Shown: positions 54,969-63,586 of the stretch, piece by piece
How positions within the stretch are numbered: the stretch's first letter is position 1
How the letters are laid out: the number at the start of each line of letters is the position of its first letter
Assembly: GCF_008065115.1 (NCBI RefSeq)
Contig: NZ_CP042913.1
Location: 443,211-507,210 of the forward strand
Direction: 5' to 3'
From: Bythopirellula goksoeyrii
Lineage (GTDB): Bacteria; Planctomycetota; Planctomycetia; Pirellulales; Lacipirellulaceae
Length of the DNA stretch: 64,000 nucleotides
The notes under the pieces: generated by a model
The model's input: only the letters and a program-made list of their open reading frames with translations
Told to the model about the DNA's origin: nothing
Database searches by the model: none
Position numbers and translations under genes: made by a program

Positions 54969-55298
54969 CGAACTCGTGCAAGGAGAAGATCCCCAAAACT
55001 GAAACGTCGCCTCTTCCCTCCCCGGCCGCTACCGCGTCCAACCCTCCCGGAGGGAGGGTACTGGGAATCACGACTCTGGAACCCGCCACAATGCATGACT
55101 ACTGACAAACCGCTGCCTGCTTATACGCGCCGGAATTGCTAGCACCTTACCCTCAATCTCTCGCTAATCGAAGCGACCCTCAAGGTCGTTAGATTGTGCA
55201 CCGATAGATAGGACTAGCGAGTGCCGTCGTAAGAATGGCGGTGCTAGCTATTGGTCTCCTTTCACGCAAGCGTTCCTGTTGAACAAGGATGGATCGAC
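54969..55298. other. Intergenic, with one perfect hairpin
   Basis: About 330 bp upstream of the membrane protein gene. ACCCTCCC-GGA-GGGAGGGT (55041-55059) is a perfect 8-bp hairpin without a T run, likely a repeat relic. An alternative TTG start for the next gene lies at 55251. No clear promoter was seen. Confidence 0.5.
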
Positions 55299-56159
55299 GT
55301 GGCAATTCCTCGACGAACCCAAGCCGTACCACTGACTAGGTCAACAGACCGTCCTGCGTACTTGGCCGATTTACCCCATGTGGGTGAGAAACTGGCCTCG
55401 AATCGCGAACAGCGAACTCTGCCCGCAGCTACCAGCAGCTCAGAGCAACCTACCGTTTCAACGCACCCTGCTTTTGCAGAAATCATTGCGTTGGATCGCG
55501 GCAGATCTCACCCAGTTGCCCCTGGTTCGGTCGGGAAACTCTTTCTGGACAGAGCTCACGTCGCGGAGGACGACTATGAAGGATATGAAGCATCCGTTGA
55601 CCGCAGACCGGCCGATCCGCAGCCTTCGCGGCAGCATCGGCGAGGTTGGCGAAGACTTTTCTCGCAAGCTCACAACCTATTGGCGCCTTTTGCAGGACTC
55701 ATCGTTACACTGGCATTGCTGACCTCTGCGGGGCTTTTATTTTGGCTCATATCGCGTGGACAACCGGCAGAACTGGATCTAAGGGACCTAGAATACTATG
55801 ACGGCGCCCTCAGCATCCAAATAAGTGAATCCGAGCCAGCGTCATCGGCCATCCCAGCCGATCAAGCACTTGAGGCAACCGAGGCAGTTCAAGAACCAAC
55901 CGGCGCCACACAAGCGGCAGCACCAGTTGAGAAACCAGTCGAACCGATTGTCGAAGAGAGCGTCCAAGCCTCCTCGCCCGATGTAACGGCTTCGATTCCC
56001 TTGGGGCAAATCAGCTTCCCAACCACAAGTACTCCGTTCGCATTCGACTACAGCAAGGCTTTCGATACGGCTACTGCGGAGTCCTCGGAAAAGTTTCATG
56101 GACTGCCAGAAGTAGCTGAGCGCGAGAATTCCTCCGCAGAAAACTCCGTTGCCCGTTAA
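55299..56159 (+). CDS. Single-pass membrane protein, first gene of ATPase cluster
   Basis: 286 residues from GTG 55299, preceded by AAGGA; TTG 55251 would add 16 residues. The N-terminal ~135 residues are polar and cytoplasmic, with a basic stretch (RQHRRGWRRLFSQAH) just before one membrane helix (FAGLIVTLALLTSAGLLFWLI). The outer ~110 residues are rich in Glu, Ala, Pro and Ser (EATEAVQEPTGATQAAAPVE), probably a flexible periplasmic arm. No family is recognised. The plan (cytoplasmic basic region, one helix, disordered periplasmic tail) suits a scaffold for the two ATPases encoded next; the following gene starts 28 bp on. Confidence 0.75.
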   Translation: MAIPRRTQAVPLTRSTDRPAYLADLPHVGEKLASNREQRTLPAATSSSEQPTVSTHPAFAEIIALDRGRSHPVAPGSVGKLFLDRAHVAEDDYEGYEASVDRRPADPQPSRQHRRGWRRLFSQAHNLLAPFAGLIVTLALLTSAGLLFWLISRGQPAELDLRDLEYYDGALSIQISESEPASSAIPADQALEATEAVQEPTGATQAAAPVEKPVEPIVEESVQASSPDVTASIPLGQISFPTTSTPFAFDYSKAFDTATAESSEKFHGLPEVAERENSSAENSVAR

Positions 56160-56187
56160 TCACTTCGCCGTACTAGGAATTGACTCC

Positions 56188-57222
56188 ATGAGCAACATCG
56201 ATCAAGCGTTTATTAATGCGTATGCAGATCAATCGTCTGCAGTAGACCTACCGCGCAAACCACCCACCCATGGGACTCAGAGGCATCAGCCAAACGAAGC
56301 CGCTACGGTCCGGCTTTTTGGCAAAGAGGTTCATGACGGATCTTCCGTGCTTCGTTTCGACCCACCGAATCAGACATCTCAGCCAACGACCACGGTTGAT
56401 GCAGCCAGACAACAAACGCTCTCTGCTGTGGCTGCAGCGCAGCGTGCGAGTTTTTCGAATGCCGATCAAAGCGAGGAAACAATTCTGCTCCCACCGTTAG
56501 GGAATGATCGGCGCCCCTTGTCAGCTTTCGCAGCACCCCCTCGGCCAGTGCAAACCGCATTCAGCCCTGCTTTCGAAGTGGATGGTTTCCAGTGGCCAGT
56601 GATTACCGATCAATTGCTAGTTTCCACGAAGGAGTCACTAGCGCCCATTGTAGACTCACTGCTGGCCAATGCTCAGAACGGGCACGCACTAATCGGACTG
56701 GTGGGAACGCAATCAGGAGTCGGCTGTTCGACTGTTACCATGTGCTTGGGAAGAATGATCGCTCAAACGGGTGCCTCATTGGCTGTCGTTGATGCGAATT
56801 TTTCTCTGGGAAATCTAGCATCTAGTCTTGGACTGGAATTCGATCAGGGATGGGAGCACGTGCTGACAGGCGAAATCCCGCTGGCCGAGTGTGCAGTTCA
56901 TTCTCTCGCAGATGCCATGACGCTCATCCCTTTATGTGGGCCGGTTGAATCGTGCGAAGAACGTCTGGCAAGTATTCAAACTTCAGTGATCGCCGGAGTT
57001 CTCCGCTACCACCACGATATTGTCCTGGTGGATCTTGGCTCCCCTCTATCAACGCAGCAGGTTTCAGCAGTGCATAGCATGGTGGAACATTGCCGACTCG
57101 ATACAACGATCATCGTGGCGCCGAGTGGAACGACCGATCCAGCGACAGCCGATAGCATCGAATCCTTACAAAAACTGCTCGGGACGACTTGCATGGGAGT
57201 GATTGGCAATCACTCTGCTTGA
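56188..57222 (+). CDS. MinD/BY-kinase-like P-loop ATPase with Cys in place of the Walker A Lys
   Basis: 344 residues from ATG 56188. A disordered ~130-residue N-terminal part precedes a P-loop domain of the ParA/MinD/CpsD type. The Walker A reads VGTQSGVGCSTV, with Cys180 where Lys is expected; the Walker A' VVDANF (Asp202) and Walker B VLVDLGSP (Asp282) are kept, as are IVAPSGTTDPATADSIE near the end. The C-terminal Tyr cluster of bacterial tyrosine kinases is absent. It may bind nucleotide weakly or act as a regulatory partner. It overlaps nothing; the ExeA-like gene follows in 22 bp. Confidence 0.85.
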   Translation: MSNIDQAFINAYADQSSAVDLPRKPPTHGTQRHQPNEAATVRLFGKEVHDGSSVLRFDPPNQTSQPTTTVDAARQQTLSAVAAAQRASFSNADQSEETILLPPLGNDRRPLSAFAAPPRPVQTAFSPAFEVDGFQWPVITDQLLVSTKESLAPIVDSLLANAQNGHALIGLVGTQSGVGCSTVTMCLGRMIAQTGASLAVVDANFSLGNLASSLGLEFDQGWEHVLTGEIPLAECAVHSLADAMTLIPLCGPVESCEERLASIQTSVIAGVLRYHHDIVLVDLGSPLSTQQVSAVHSMVEHCRLDTTIIVAPSGTTDPATADSIESLQKLLGTTCMGVIGNHSA

Positions 57223-57244
57223 TCCATCGACTAGAAAGTCTCTA

Positions 57245-58066
57245 ATGTACGAAGAATACTGGCAGCTAGAAACAAAACCGTTTGAGCCGGCGAGCGATCG
57301 ACGGTTTCTGTTCCCCTGCCCTGGCCATAGTTCCACGCTGCACAAACTACAATACACGGTAGAAAACCGCCGTCCTGCTGCCCTACTCGCGGGTGCCGCT
57401 GGCATCGGCAAGACTTTGCTATGGCACGCGCTGGTGGATCAACTTGGCGAAAAGCTTGGCAAACACGCCCACCTGGTATTTCCCTTGATGTCGCCACGGG
57501 AAATGCTCGCCTTTCTGGCTGAGCAGTTGGGCACTCCGTTGGGAGCCAATCGACCTAGCATCGAAGAAAGCTTATGTGCCTTAAGAACTGTTTTGGTTCA
57601 AAATCGAACGCAGAAAAAATTGGCGATCCTGGCCGTTGATGAAGCCCATCTCTTGGAGGACGCGGGACTTCTTGAGCCTCTGCGGTTGCTGATGAATTTG
57701 CGTGAGGAAGATGAATCTCTCTTCACGCTGCTACTTATAGGGCAGGTCGCCACAATTTCCACCCTGGAAAGGATGAACGACCTCGACGAACGGATAGAAA
57801 TGAAAGTGCTGCTCAAGCCCTTCAGCAGCGAGGAAACCGCTGGCTACATCGAACATCGCCTCGTAGCAGCAGGAGCAACACGTCCTCTGTTCACACCCCA
57901 GGCACTGGAGACTGCTCACCAACTCACGGGCGGTATCCCTCGCCGGATCAATCGCTTGTGTGATTTGGCCCTTCTGGTGGGCTTTGCTGCCCAAGAAAGC
58001 CAGATTGATGACGCACAACTCCGCGCGGTCCAATCCGAATTGCTCACACTCGCTGCCGCGGCGTAG
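57245..58066 (+). CDS. ExeA/GspA-like AAA ATPase (PEP-CTERM locus ATPase type)
   Basis: 273 residues from ATG 57245. The N-terminus (MYEEYWQLETKPFEPASDRRFLF) is typical of ExeA and of the ATPase found in exosortase/exopolysaccharide loci. Walker A is GAAGIGKTLL (Lys56), Walker B is ILAVDEAHLL (Asp132), sensor residues lie in LLIGQV, and the C-terminal GIPRRINRLCDLALL motif is present. No periplasmic peptidoglycan-binding domain follows, unlike full ExeA. It belongs with the two preceding genes. Confidence 0.9.
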   Translation: MYEEYWQLETKPFEPASDRRFLFPCPGHSSTLHKLQYTVENRRPAALLAGAAGIGKTLLWHALVDQLGEKLGKHAHLVFPLMSPREMLAFLAEQLGTPLGANRPSIEESLCALRTVLVQNRTQKKLAILAVDEAHLLEDAGLLEPLRLLMNLREEDESLFTLLLIGQVATISTLERMNDLDERIEMKVLLKPFSSEETAGYIEHRLVAAGATRPLFTPQALETAHQLTGGIPRRINRLCDLALLVGFAAQESQIDDAQLRAVQSELLTLAAAA

Positions 58067-58144
58067 CAGGTGGTGAAGGCTTCCAGCCTGTATCGAGTAT
58101 GGCAGCCTAGAAGCTTACCCCTTCGTTGCGGTAGACTGAACCGC

Positions 58145-58897
58145 ATGGATGCACAACAATTAGTCTTGCTTGCGGGTCGGTTGGCGGCTTCAGAAATCTC
58201 TGCCGAGGAGTTCTTGCGCCAAGCGGGAAACCTGACCGGTCAATCCGCAGTTGCTACCGTCGATCTGAATCGTGCCGCTCGCTGCGGGTTTCCTGAAGTG
58301 ATTTTCGGTCCGGGCAAGACGCCTGAGGCAATCAACGAAATTGCTGGGCGCCTCCTTGCTCACGACCAAAATGTCTTGGCGACTCGAATTGACCCTGCCA
58401 ATGCCACCATGATTCTAGAGAAGTTTCCGGCTGCGAGATACAATAAGATCGCCCGCACCTTGCGCATCGACGCAAGCTCGCGCAATTCAGAGGTTGGCAA
58501 CGTGGCAGTCATCACTGCAGGTACAAGCGACCTACCCGTTGCCGAGGAAGCCCGCGAAACGCTCGATTGGATGGGAGTTCGGGCGACTATGGTTCACGAC
58601 GTGGGAGTAGCGGGGCCGCATCGCTTGCCGGAACGACTTGCGGAGTTTGCTGAGACAGATGCCATCGTTGTGGTGGCGGGCATGGAAGGAGCGCTGCCGA
58701 GTGTGGTGGGGGGCTATGTCCGCTGCCCTGTCTTTGCTGTTCCCACAAGCGTTGGTTACGGAGCCAATTTAGGTGGACTGTCAGCCCTACTGTCCATGCT
58801 CAATAGTTGCGCGAGCAATGTGGCCGTCGTGAATATTGATGCTGGGTTCAAGGCAGGGTACTTGGCGGGCCTTGTGGCTACTCGGAGGGATTACTAA
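58145..58897 (+). CDS. larB: Nickel-pincer cofactor biosynthesis protein LarB
   Basis: 250 residues from ATG 58145; 25 upstream codons in frame are unlikely. LarB is a PurE-like enzyme that carboxylates the pyridinium ring of nicotinic acid adenine dinucleotide and cleaves it, the first step of the nickel-pincer nucleotide used by lactate racemase and relatives. Family motifs: DLNRAARCGFPEVIFGPGKT, then NVAVITAGTSDLPVAEEA, DVGVAGPHRL, VVVAGMEGALPSVVGG and PTSVGYGANLGGLSALLSML. The partner genes larC and larE are not in the window. Confidence 0.95.
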   Translation: MDAQQLVLLAGRLAASEISAEEFLRQAGNLTGQSAVATVDLNRAARCGFPEVIFGPGKTPEAINEIAGRLLAHDQNVLATRIDPANATMILEKFPAARYNKIARTLRIDASSRNSEVGNVAVITAGTSDLPVAEEARETLDWMGVRATMVHDVGVAGPHRLPERLAEFAETDAIVVVAGMEGALPSVVGGYVRCPVFAVPTSVGYGANLGGLSALLSMLNSCASNVAVVNIDAGFKAGYLAGLVATRRDY

Positions 58898-58917
58898 GTC
58901 GCAGGTGGCTTTTTATC

Positions 58918-59802
58918 ATGTCAATCATAGACGTTACATCCGACCCGATTCCACAACTCCCTCCTCGCAAGGCTGAGAGCCACAAAGGCTCCTATGGCCG
59001 CGTGTTGGTAGTCGGCGGTTCGCGCGGCAAGGCAGGCGCAGCGGCTCTTGCCGGGAAGTCTGCACTGCGGAGTGGTGCAGGATTGGTGACGGTGCTGGTG
59101 CCTTGCTCAATACAAGCGACTGTCGCCAGTTTTGAACCTGCCGTAATGACTATTGGCATGGGTAAAGTTAACTGTGACGAGCTATTGCAAGAATTCGAAC
59201 CGGAGATCAGAGAACATGCCAGCGAGATGAACTGTCTCGCAGTCGGACCAGGGCTGGGGACTAACTCAAGTACCGTGCGGTTGGTCCAAGCGCTGTACCA
59301 CCGTATCTCAGAAACTATGATCGTGGATGCAGATGCTCTCAATGCACTCTCCGCTTGGCGGGATGGCTTACAACATCCGAGCGGTCCGAGGATACTCACG
59401 CCCCATCCGGGAGAATTCAAGCGTCTCACCGGCGAGACTTGCGCAATTGAACCCACCGCAAGAGCGGAGCAGGCAGCCAGTTTGTGTCGCCGCGACTTAA
59501 CCGGTCAAACGATCGTCGTGCTGAAAGGACATCACACGATTCTGACGGATGGCAATCGCGTCGCCTTCAATCAGACCGGCAACCCAGGAATGGCAACGGG
59601 TGGCACGGGTGACGTACTAACCGGTGTTATATCTGCACTTGTGGCGCAGGGCCTGACGTTGTGGGATGCAGCGCGGTTGGGAGTGCATGTTCACGGACTG
59701 GCGGGGGATTTGGCCACGGAAACGTTTGGGCAGGTGTCGCTGATCGCAAGTGACTTGCTGAATTCTCTGCCAGCAGCATTTAAGAAAAGCGAGAATCGCT
59801 AA
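58918..59802 (+). CDS. nnrD: ADP-dependent NAD(P)H-hydrate dehydratase
   Basis: 294 residues. It repairs hydrated NADH and NADPH. The carbohydrate-kinase-like domain is complete: GSYGRVLVVGGSRGKAGAAA at the start, GPGLGTNSS, VDADALNAL, LTPHPGEFKRLTG, KGHHTILTDG and the anion-hole motif GNPGMATGGTGDVLTG. The N-terminal epimerase domain of the fused NnrA/NnrD form is absent; the epimerase must be encoded elsewhere. It follows larB by 20 bp. Confidence 0.94.
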   Translation: MSIIDVTSDPIPQLPPRKAESHKGSYGRVLVVGGSRGKAGAAALAGKSALRSGAGLVTVLVPCSIQATVASFEPAVMTIGMGKVNCDELLQEFEPEIREHASEMNCLAVGPGLGTNSSTVRLVQALYHRISETMIVDADALNALSAWRDGLQHPSGPRILTPHPGEFKRLTGETCAIEPTARAEQAASLCRRDLTGQTIVVLKGHHTILTDGNRVAFNQTGNPGMATGGTGDVLTGVISALVAQGLTLWDAARLGVHVHGLAGDLATETFGQVSLIASDLLNSLPAAFKKSENR

Positions 59803-59814
59803 AGAGTGAGTCTG

Positions 59815-61395
59815 CTAGACCTTTGCCGTGACCTGTCCCGCCCATTCGATTGCGAGTTCTGAGTCGTAAACCTTCTCGAACATCCCCAACCGGCGACGGG
59901 CAGCCCATAGATCAGTCTCTGGATATTCTTTGGCTTCGACGATCAATTCCAACAAATCATCCGCCATCCGAACCTCAACCTTTTCCACAGTTTGATTGTG
60001 GCTCCGATCCAGACCTCCCGCCAGCCGCAATACAGCGGCCATTCGCAACACACGTTGCTGATCTTCGTCACAGAGTCGGCGGAAATTCTCATGCTTTCTC
60101 TTAGGCAGCGCACCGCGGTGATATCGAGCCACATTGGCAATGATCTCGATCTCCTCAGGACGGAATCCTTCCAAATGACTGTGAAGGATGAGGTGATATG
60201 AATGTTTGTGATGACCGTCATAGTTGATGAGATATCCTACGTCTTGAAGACGAGCAGCAGACTCCAGAAGTCGGCGATCCTCACTGTCGATTTCGAAATG
60301 CTCACACAAGCCAGCATAGATCTCTCCTGCCAACCGGGCAACTTGTTGGGCATGTGCGAGTTCCACTCCGCAAGCTGAGGCAAAGCGTTCAAGCTGGGCA
60401 TTGTCGTTGGCAGGAATATCCTGCCGTGTGCGTCCTTGCATCTCCTCAATCATCGATAAGAGCAAACCATCGCGTACTCCGAACGAATGGACTTGTAGCA
60501 AGTTCAACTTGAATCTCCGCATGACGCAATCGACGACTGTCATGCCTGGTACGATTATATCCGCGCGATCAGGGTTAAGCCCGGGAACCTCGCGTCGCTG
60601 TTTGAGAGACATTTTTCGCAAACGATCTATCAAATGCCGCAATTCAGCCCGTGGAATCTGACACCCCCCCACAGGTAGCCGCGACTGCCCCCTAGCAGCC
60701 ATCACCATTCCCGCCAGGCTCGTAAAGGTTCCACCTGAACCGATCAAGAGGTGAAGTGGCGCCGAAGGTTTTTCTGTCGTCCTACGCAACTCACGATTTA
60801 CCCAACGGACCATTCTCTTGAAATCGTCCCCGGCCAGTGCCTGACCACCGCCGAACTTCTCATTGAGTCGAACTGCACCCAGCTTGGTGCCATAGATGGC
60901 CTCGATCAATTCACCACTGGCAAGGACTAGCTCGGTGCTTCCCCCACCAATATCTGCTAACAGTGTGTTCTTGCCCGTCAGATCAAATCGTCGTCGCACA
61001 CTGTGAAATGCCAGATGTGCTTCCTTCTGCGAGCTGATGACCTCTAACGTCAGGTTCAATTGTTCCTTGACGAGTTTGCAGAATTCAGCGCCGTTGGTGG
61101 CTTCTCGTACTGCACAGGTGGCGATCGCTCGCAAGTTCTCCACACTCAGACCTTGGACGATAGACAGAAAACGACGTAAGGCTGCCAGCGAGTCGGCGAT
61201 CGACGCGTCATCAAGTTTCCCCGTAGACGCCAAAGATCTGCCGAGACGGGGTGTTTCTCGCTCTTCATCCAGCACCCTGTAGCGACCATCCGCCAACGCC
61301 TCGGCCACGACGAGCCGGATGCTGTTGCTACCGACATCAATTGCGGCCAGACGTGGAATAATATCGGAAGTTAGATAAGTTTGCTGTTCGGGCAT
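59815..61395 (-). CDS. Ppx/GppA-family phosphatase with C-terminal HD domain
   Basis: 526 residues from ATG 61395; 17 upstream codons in frame are unconserved. The N-terminal ASKHA fold shows AAIDVGSNSIRLVVAE, LLADIGGGSTELVLAS and LIGSGGTFTSLAG, the phosphate-binding loops. Residues about 330-510 form an HD-type helical domain (RRLLESAARLQDVGYLINYD, HHKHSYHLI). Such proteins hydrolyse polyphosphate or the pentaphosphate pppGpp; which applies is unknown. It is convergent with nnrD and divergent from ribF. Confidence 0.93.
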   Translation of the reverse strand: MPEQQTYLTSDIIPRLAAIDVGSNSIRLVVAEALADGRYRVLDEERETPRLGRSLASTGKLDDASIADSLAALRRFLSIVQGLSVENLRAIATCAVREATNGAEFCKLVKEQLNLTLEVISSQKEAHLAFHSVRRRFDLTGKNTLLADIGGGSTELVLASGELIEAIYGTKLGAVRLNEKFGGGQALAGDDFKRMVRWVNRELRRTTEKPSAPLHLLIGSGGTFTSLAGMVMAARGQSRLPVGGCQIPRAELRHLIDRLRKMSLKQRREVPGLNPDRADIIVPGMTVVDCVMRRFKLNLLQVHSFGVRDGLLLSMIEEMQGRTRQDIPANDNAQLERFASACGVELAHAQQVARLAGEIYAGLCEHFEIDSEDRRLLESAARLQDVGYLINYDGHHKHSYHLILHSHLEGFRPEEIEIIANVARYHRGALPKRKHENFRRLCDEDQQRVLRMAAVLRLAGGLDRSHNQTVEKVEVRMADDLLELIVEAKEYPETDLWAARRRLGMFEKVYDSELAIEWAGQVTAKV

Positions 61396-61664
61396 TATTA
61401 TTGTGACATCCTTGTGTGCTGATCCTAGAAAGAGCTTGACGATCATTTCTATTGAACGATAGCGACCTACCCAGTGCTATTAACAGCATAACATGCAATA
61501 AAAAACAAGTAGAGCCACTTCCTTTGAGAAAAAGCAGTAATTCGTTGGATTGCATATCAAACTTACCTCGTTGACCGAACCGACGAGTGGCAGAATAATC
61601 GAGACTTAGCTGTCGAGCATTCTTGTGTCACTAGACAATAACTTCCTCACTTCGAGTAAACCTC

Positions 61665-62609
61665 TTGCCAATCATTCGCGATCTTGAATATTTCCCAGAA
61701 GCAGCTCGCCATGGAGCGGTCGCTATTGGTAATTTTGACGGCGTCCATCGAGGTCACTTGGAGATTGTGCGACGGCTAATCGAACGGGCTCGCGAAGTAA
61801 ATGGTCCTGCCATCGTCTTCACTTTCGATCCCCACCCTGTGCGACTGCTGCGGCCAGAACAATGCCCTCCGCCGCTCACCTGGACCGAGCGAAAGGCTCA
61901 ATTGCTTGCTGAGCACGGGGTGAATAAAGTTGTTGCGTACCCGACCGACGAGCAACTATTGCGATTGTCTGCCCAAGAATTCTTTGACTCGATCGTGTGT
62001 AATTTGCTCCAGGCAAGGGCGATCGTGGAAGGACCAAATTTCTACTTTGGGCACAACAGGGAAGGAAATGTAGAATTACTTTCTCAACTTGCTTCTAGGG
62101 CTGGATTGACTCTCGACGTTGTCCCTCCAGTAGAAATTGATGGAGGTCTGGTTTCGAGTTCACGAATCCGGGAACTCATCGCCGATGGGAAAGTTGCCAA
62201 TGCTAGGGGTTTGCTCTCGGCACCCTACCGAATTCGGGGGATGGTGACTCATGGAGCAGGACGCGGTGCAAAGCTGGGATTTCCCACGGCCAATCTCGAG
62301 GCGATTGATACATTGCTTCCCGGAGTTGGGGTCTATGCCGGTAGAGCTTGGTTGAATACGACCAGTTATCCCGCGGCCATTCATATCGGACCCAATCCCA
62401 CATTCGGTGAAGCAGCGTTAAAAGTGGAGATTCATCTCCTTGATTTTCACGATGTGTTGTACGGCCAGCCTTTGGAAGTTGAGTTTGTTGATCAGATACG
62501 TAATACTTGTACGTTTGAAAGCGAAGCGTCTCTGGTTGCTCAGCTTGAGCAAGATGTTCACCGGACTCGCGAAATTACTTCCCGTGAATTGGGTTCGGAG
62601 ACTTCATGA
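61665..62609 (+). CDS. ribF: Bifunctional riboflavin kinase / FAD synthetase
   Basis: 314 residues from TTG 61665. It phosphorylates riboflavin to FMN and adenylates FMN to FAD. The N-terminal nucleotidyltransferase has AIGNFDGVHRGHLEIV (HxGH) and VFTFDPHP; SSSRIREL follows. The C-terminal flavokinase has GRGAKLGFPTANLE and AIHIGPNPTFGE. The stop overlaps the nrnA start by four bases. Confidence 0.97.
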   Translation: MPIIRDLEYFPEAARHGAVAIGNFDGVHRGHLEIVRRLIERAREVNGPAIVFTFDPHPVRLLRPEQCPPPLTWTERKAQLLAEHGVNKVVAYPTDEQLLRLSAQEFFDSIVCNLLQARAIVEGPNFYFGHNREGNVELLSQLASRAGLTLDVVPPVEIDGGLVSSSRIRELIADGKVANARGLLSAPYRIRGMVTHGAGRGAKLGFPTANLEAIDTLLPGVGVYAGRAWLNTTSYPAAIHIGPNPTFGEAALKVEIHLLDFHDVLYGQPLEVEFVDQIRNTCTFESEASLVAQLEQDVHRTREITSRELGSETS

Positions 62610-63586
62610 CCATCGATTGGCAACCACTCCAAAAAATCATTGGCGAACATGAGTCGTTTCTCCTGACATCGCATTGTCGAGCTGATTGTGATGCGCTAGG
62701 CAGCGAATTGGCCATGGCCGAGATTCTGGAGCAACTTGGCAAAAAAGTCCGCATTGTCAACGGCGACGAAGTGCCCCGGCATATTAGCTTTATCGACGCT
62801 GAAAATCGCATCGAAACTCTGGAGTCTGGAGTGACAGCTTCAGATTTGCAAGACACCGAAGTACTCATGGTCCTTGACACAAGTGCTTGGGTTCAACTGG
62901 GTCCCATGGCCGAGGTCGTGAAGAGATTCTCCGGCATCCGTGTGGTGATCGATCACCATGTGAGCCAGGACGACATGAAGGCGACCGTATTCAAGGACTC
63001 GACTTCAGAAGCAACCGGTCGCTTGATTCTCGAGCTTTGCAATGCCTTGAATGTTTCCGTCACCCCGTCGATAGCCCATCAGTTGTTTACAGCAATTGCA
63101 ACAGACACTGGCTGGTTCCGGTTTGCCTCGGTCACCGAAAAGACATTCTCGGCACTGGCTCAACTTGTAGCCGCAGGGGCCAGTCCCCCCCAAGTTTTTG
63201 CGGCCCTCTACGAACGACATACTTTGGCACGGCTCAAGCTGAGAGCCCGCATATTAGAGAACATCAAGCCGCTCGTAGGTGGGAAACTAATGGTCACAGA
63301 GATCTTTCAGCAGGATTTTACCGAAACGGGTGCTGAACCAGCCGACACAGAGGACGTAATAAATACGTTGTTAACTGTCGCTGGGAGTCAAGTTGCCGTG
63401 ATGTTTGTAGAGCTCAATCGCATCACGAAAGTGAGCCTTCGTAGTCGCACAGATTTCGACGTGCGTGCCGTCGCTGAACAGTTTGGGGGCGGAGGACATA
63501 AGGCTGCTGCCGGGATTGCCTACGAAGGGAGTCTTGCCGAAGCCCGCACTGCAGTGCTCAAAGTGTTGGAAGCAGAGTTGAAATGA
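62606..63586 (+). CDS. nrnA: DHH-family oligoribonuclease/PAP phosphatase (NrnA-like)
   Basis: 326 residues. It degrades short oligoribonucleotides and dephosphorylates 3'-phosphoadenosine 5'-phosphate in relatives. DHH motifs: SHCRADCDALGSELAM, VLDTSAW, VVIDHHVS and TDTGWFRF; the C-terminal DHHA1 domain ends with QFGGGGHKAAAGIAYEG, which binds the substrate. It overlaps ribF upstream and the Rieske gene downstream, each by an ATGA. Confidence 0.95.
   Translation: MTIDWQPLQKIIGEHESFLLTSHCRADCDALGSELAMAEILEQLGKKVRIVNGDEVPRHISFIDAENRIETLESGVTASDLQDTEVLMVLDTSAWVQLGPMAEVVKRFSGIRVVIDHHVSQDDMKATVFKDSTSEATGRLILELCNALNVSVTPSIAHQLFTAIATDTGWFRFASVTEKTFSALAQLVAAGASPPQVFAALYERHTLARLKLRARILENIKPLVGGKLMVTEIFQQDFTETGAEPADTEDVINTLLTVAGSQVAVMFVELNRITKVSLRSRTDFDVRAVAEQFGGGGHKAAAGIAYEGSLAEARTAVLKVLEAELK

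Noticed and set aside
55299-58066. Full exosortase or exopolysaccharide locus
   Set aside because: Only the ATPase-like components are visible; no exosortase, glycosyltransferase or polysaccharide export gene occurs in the window.
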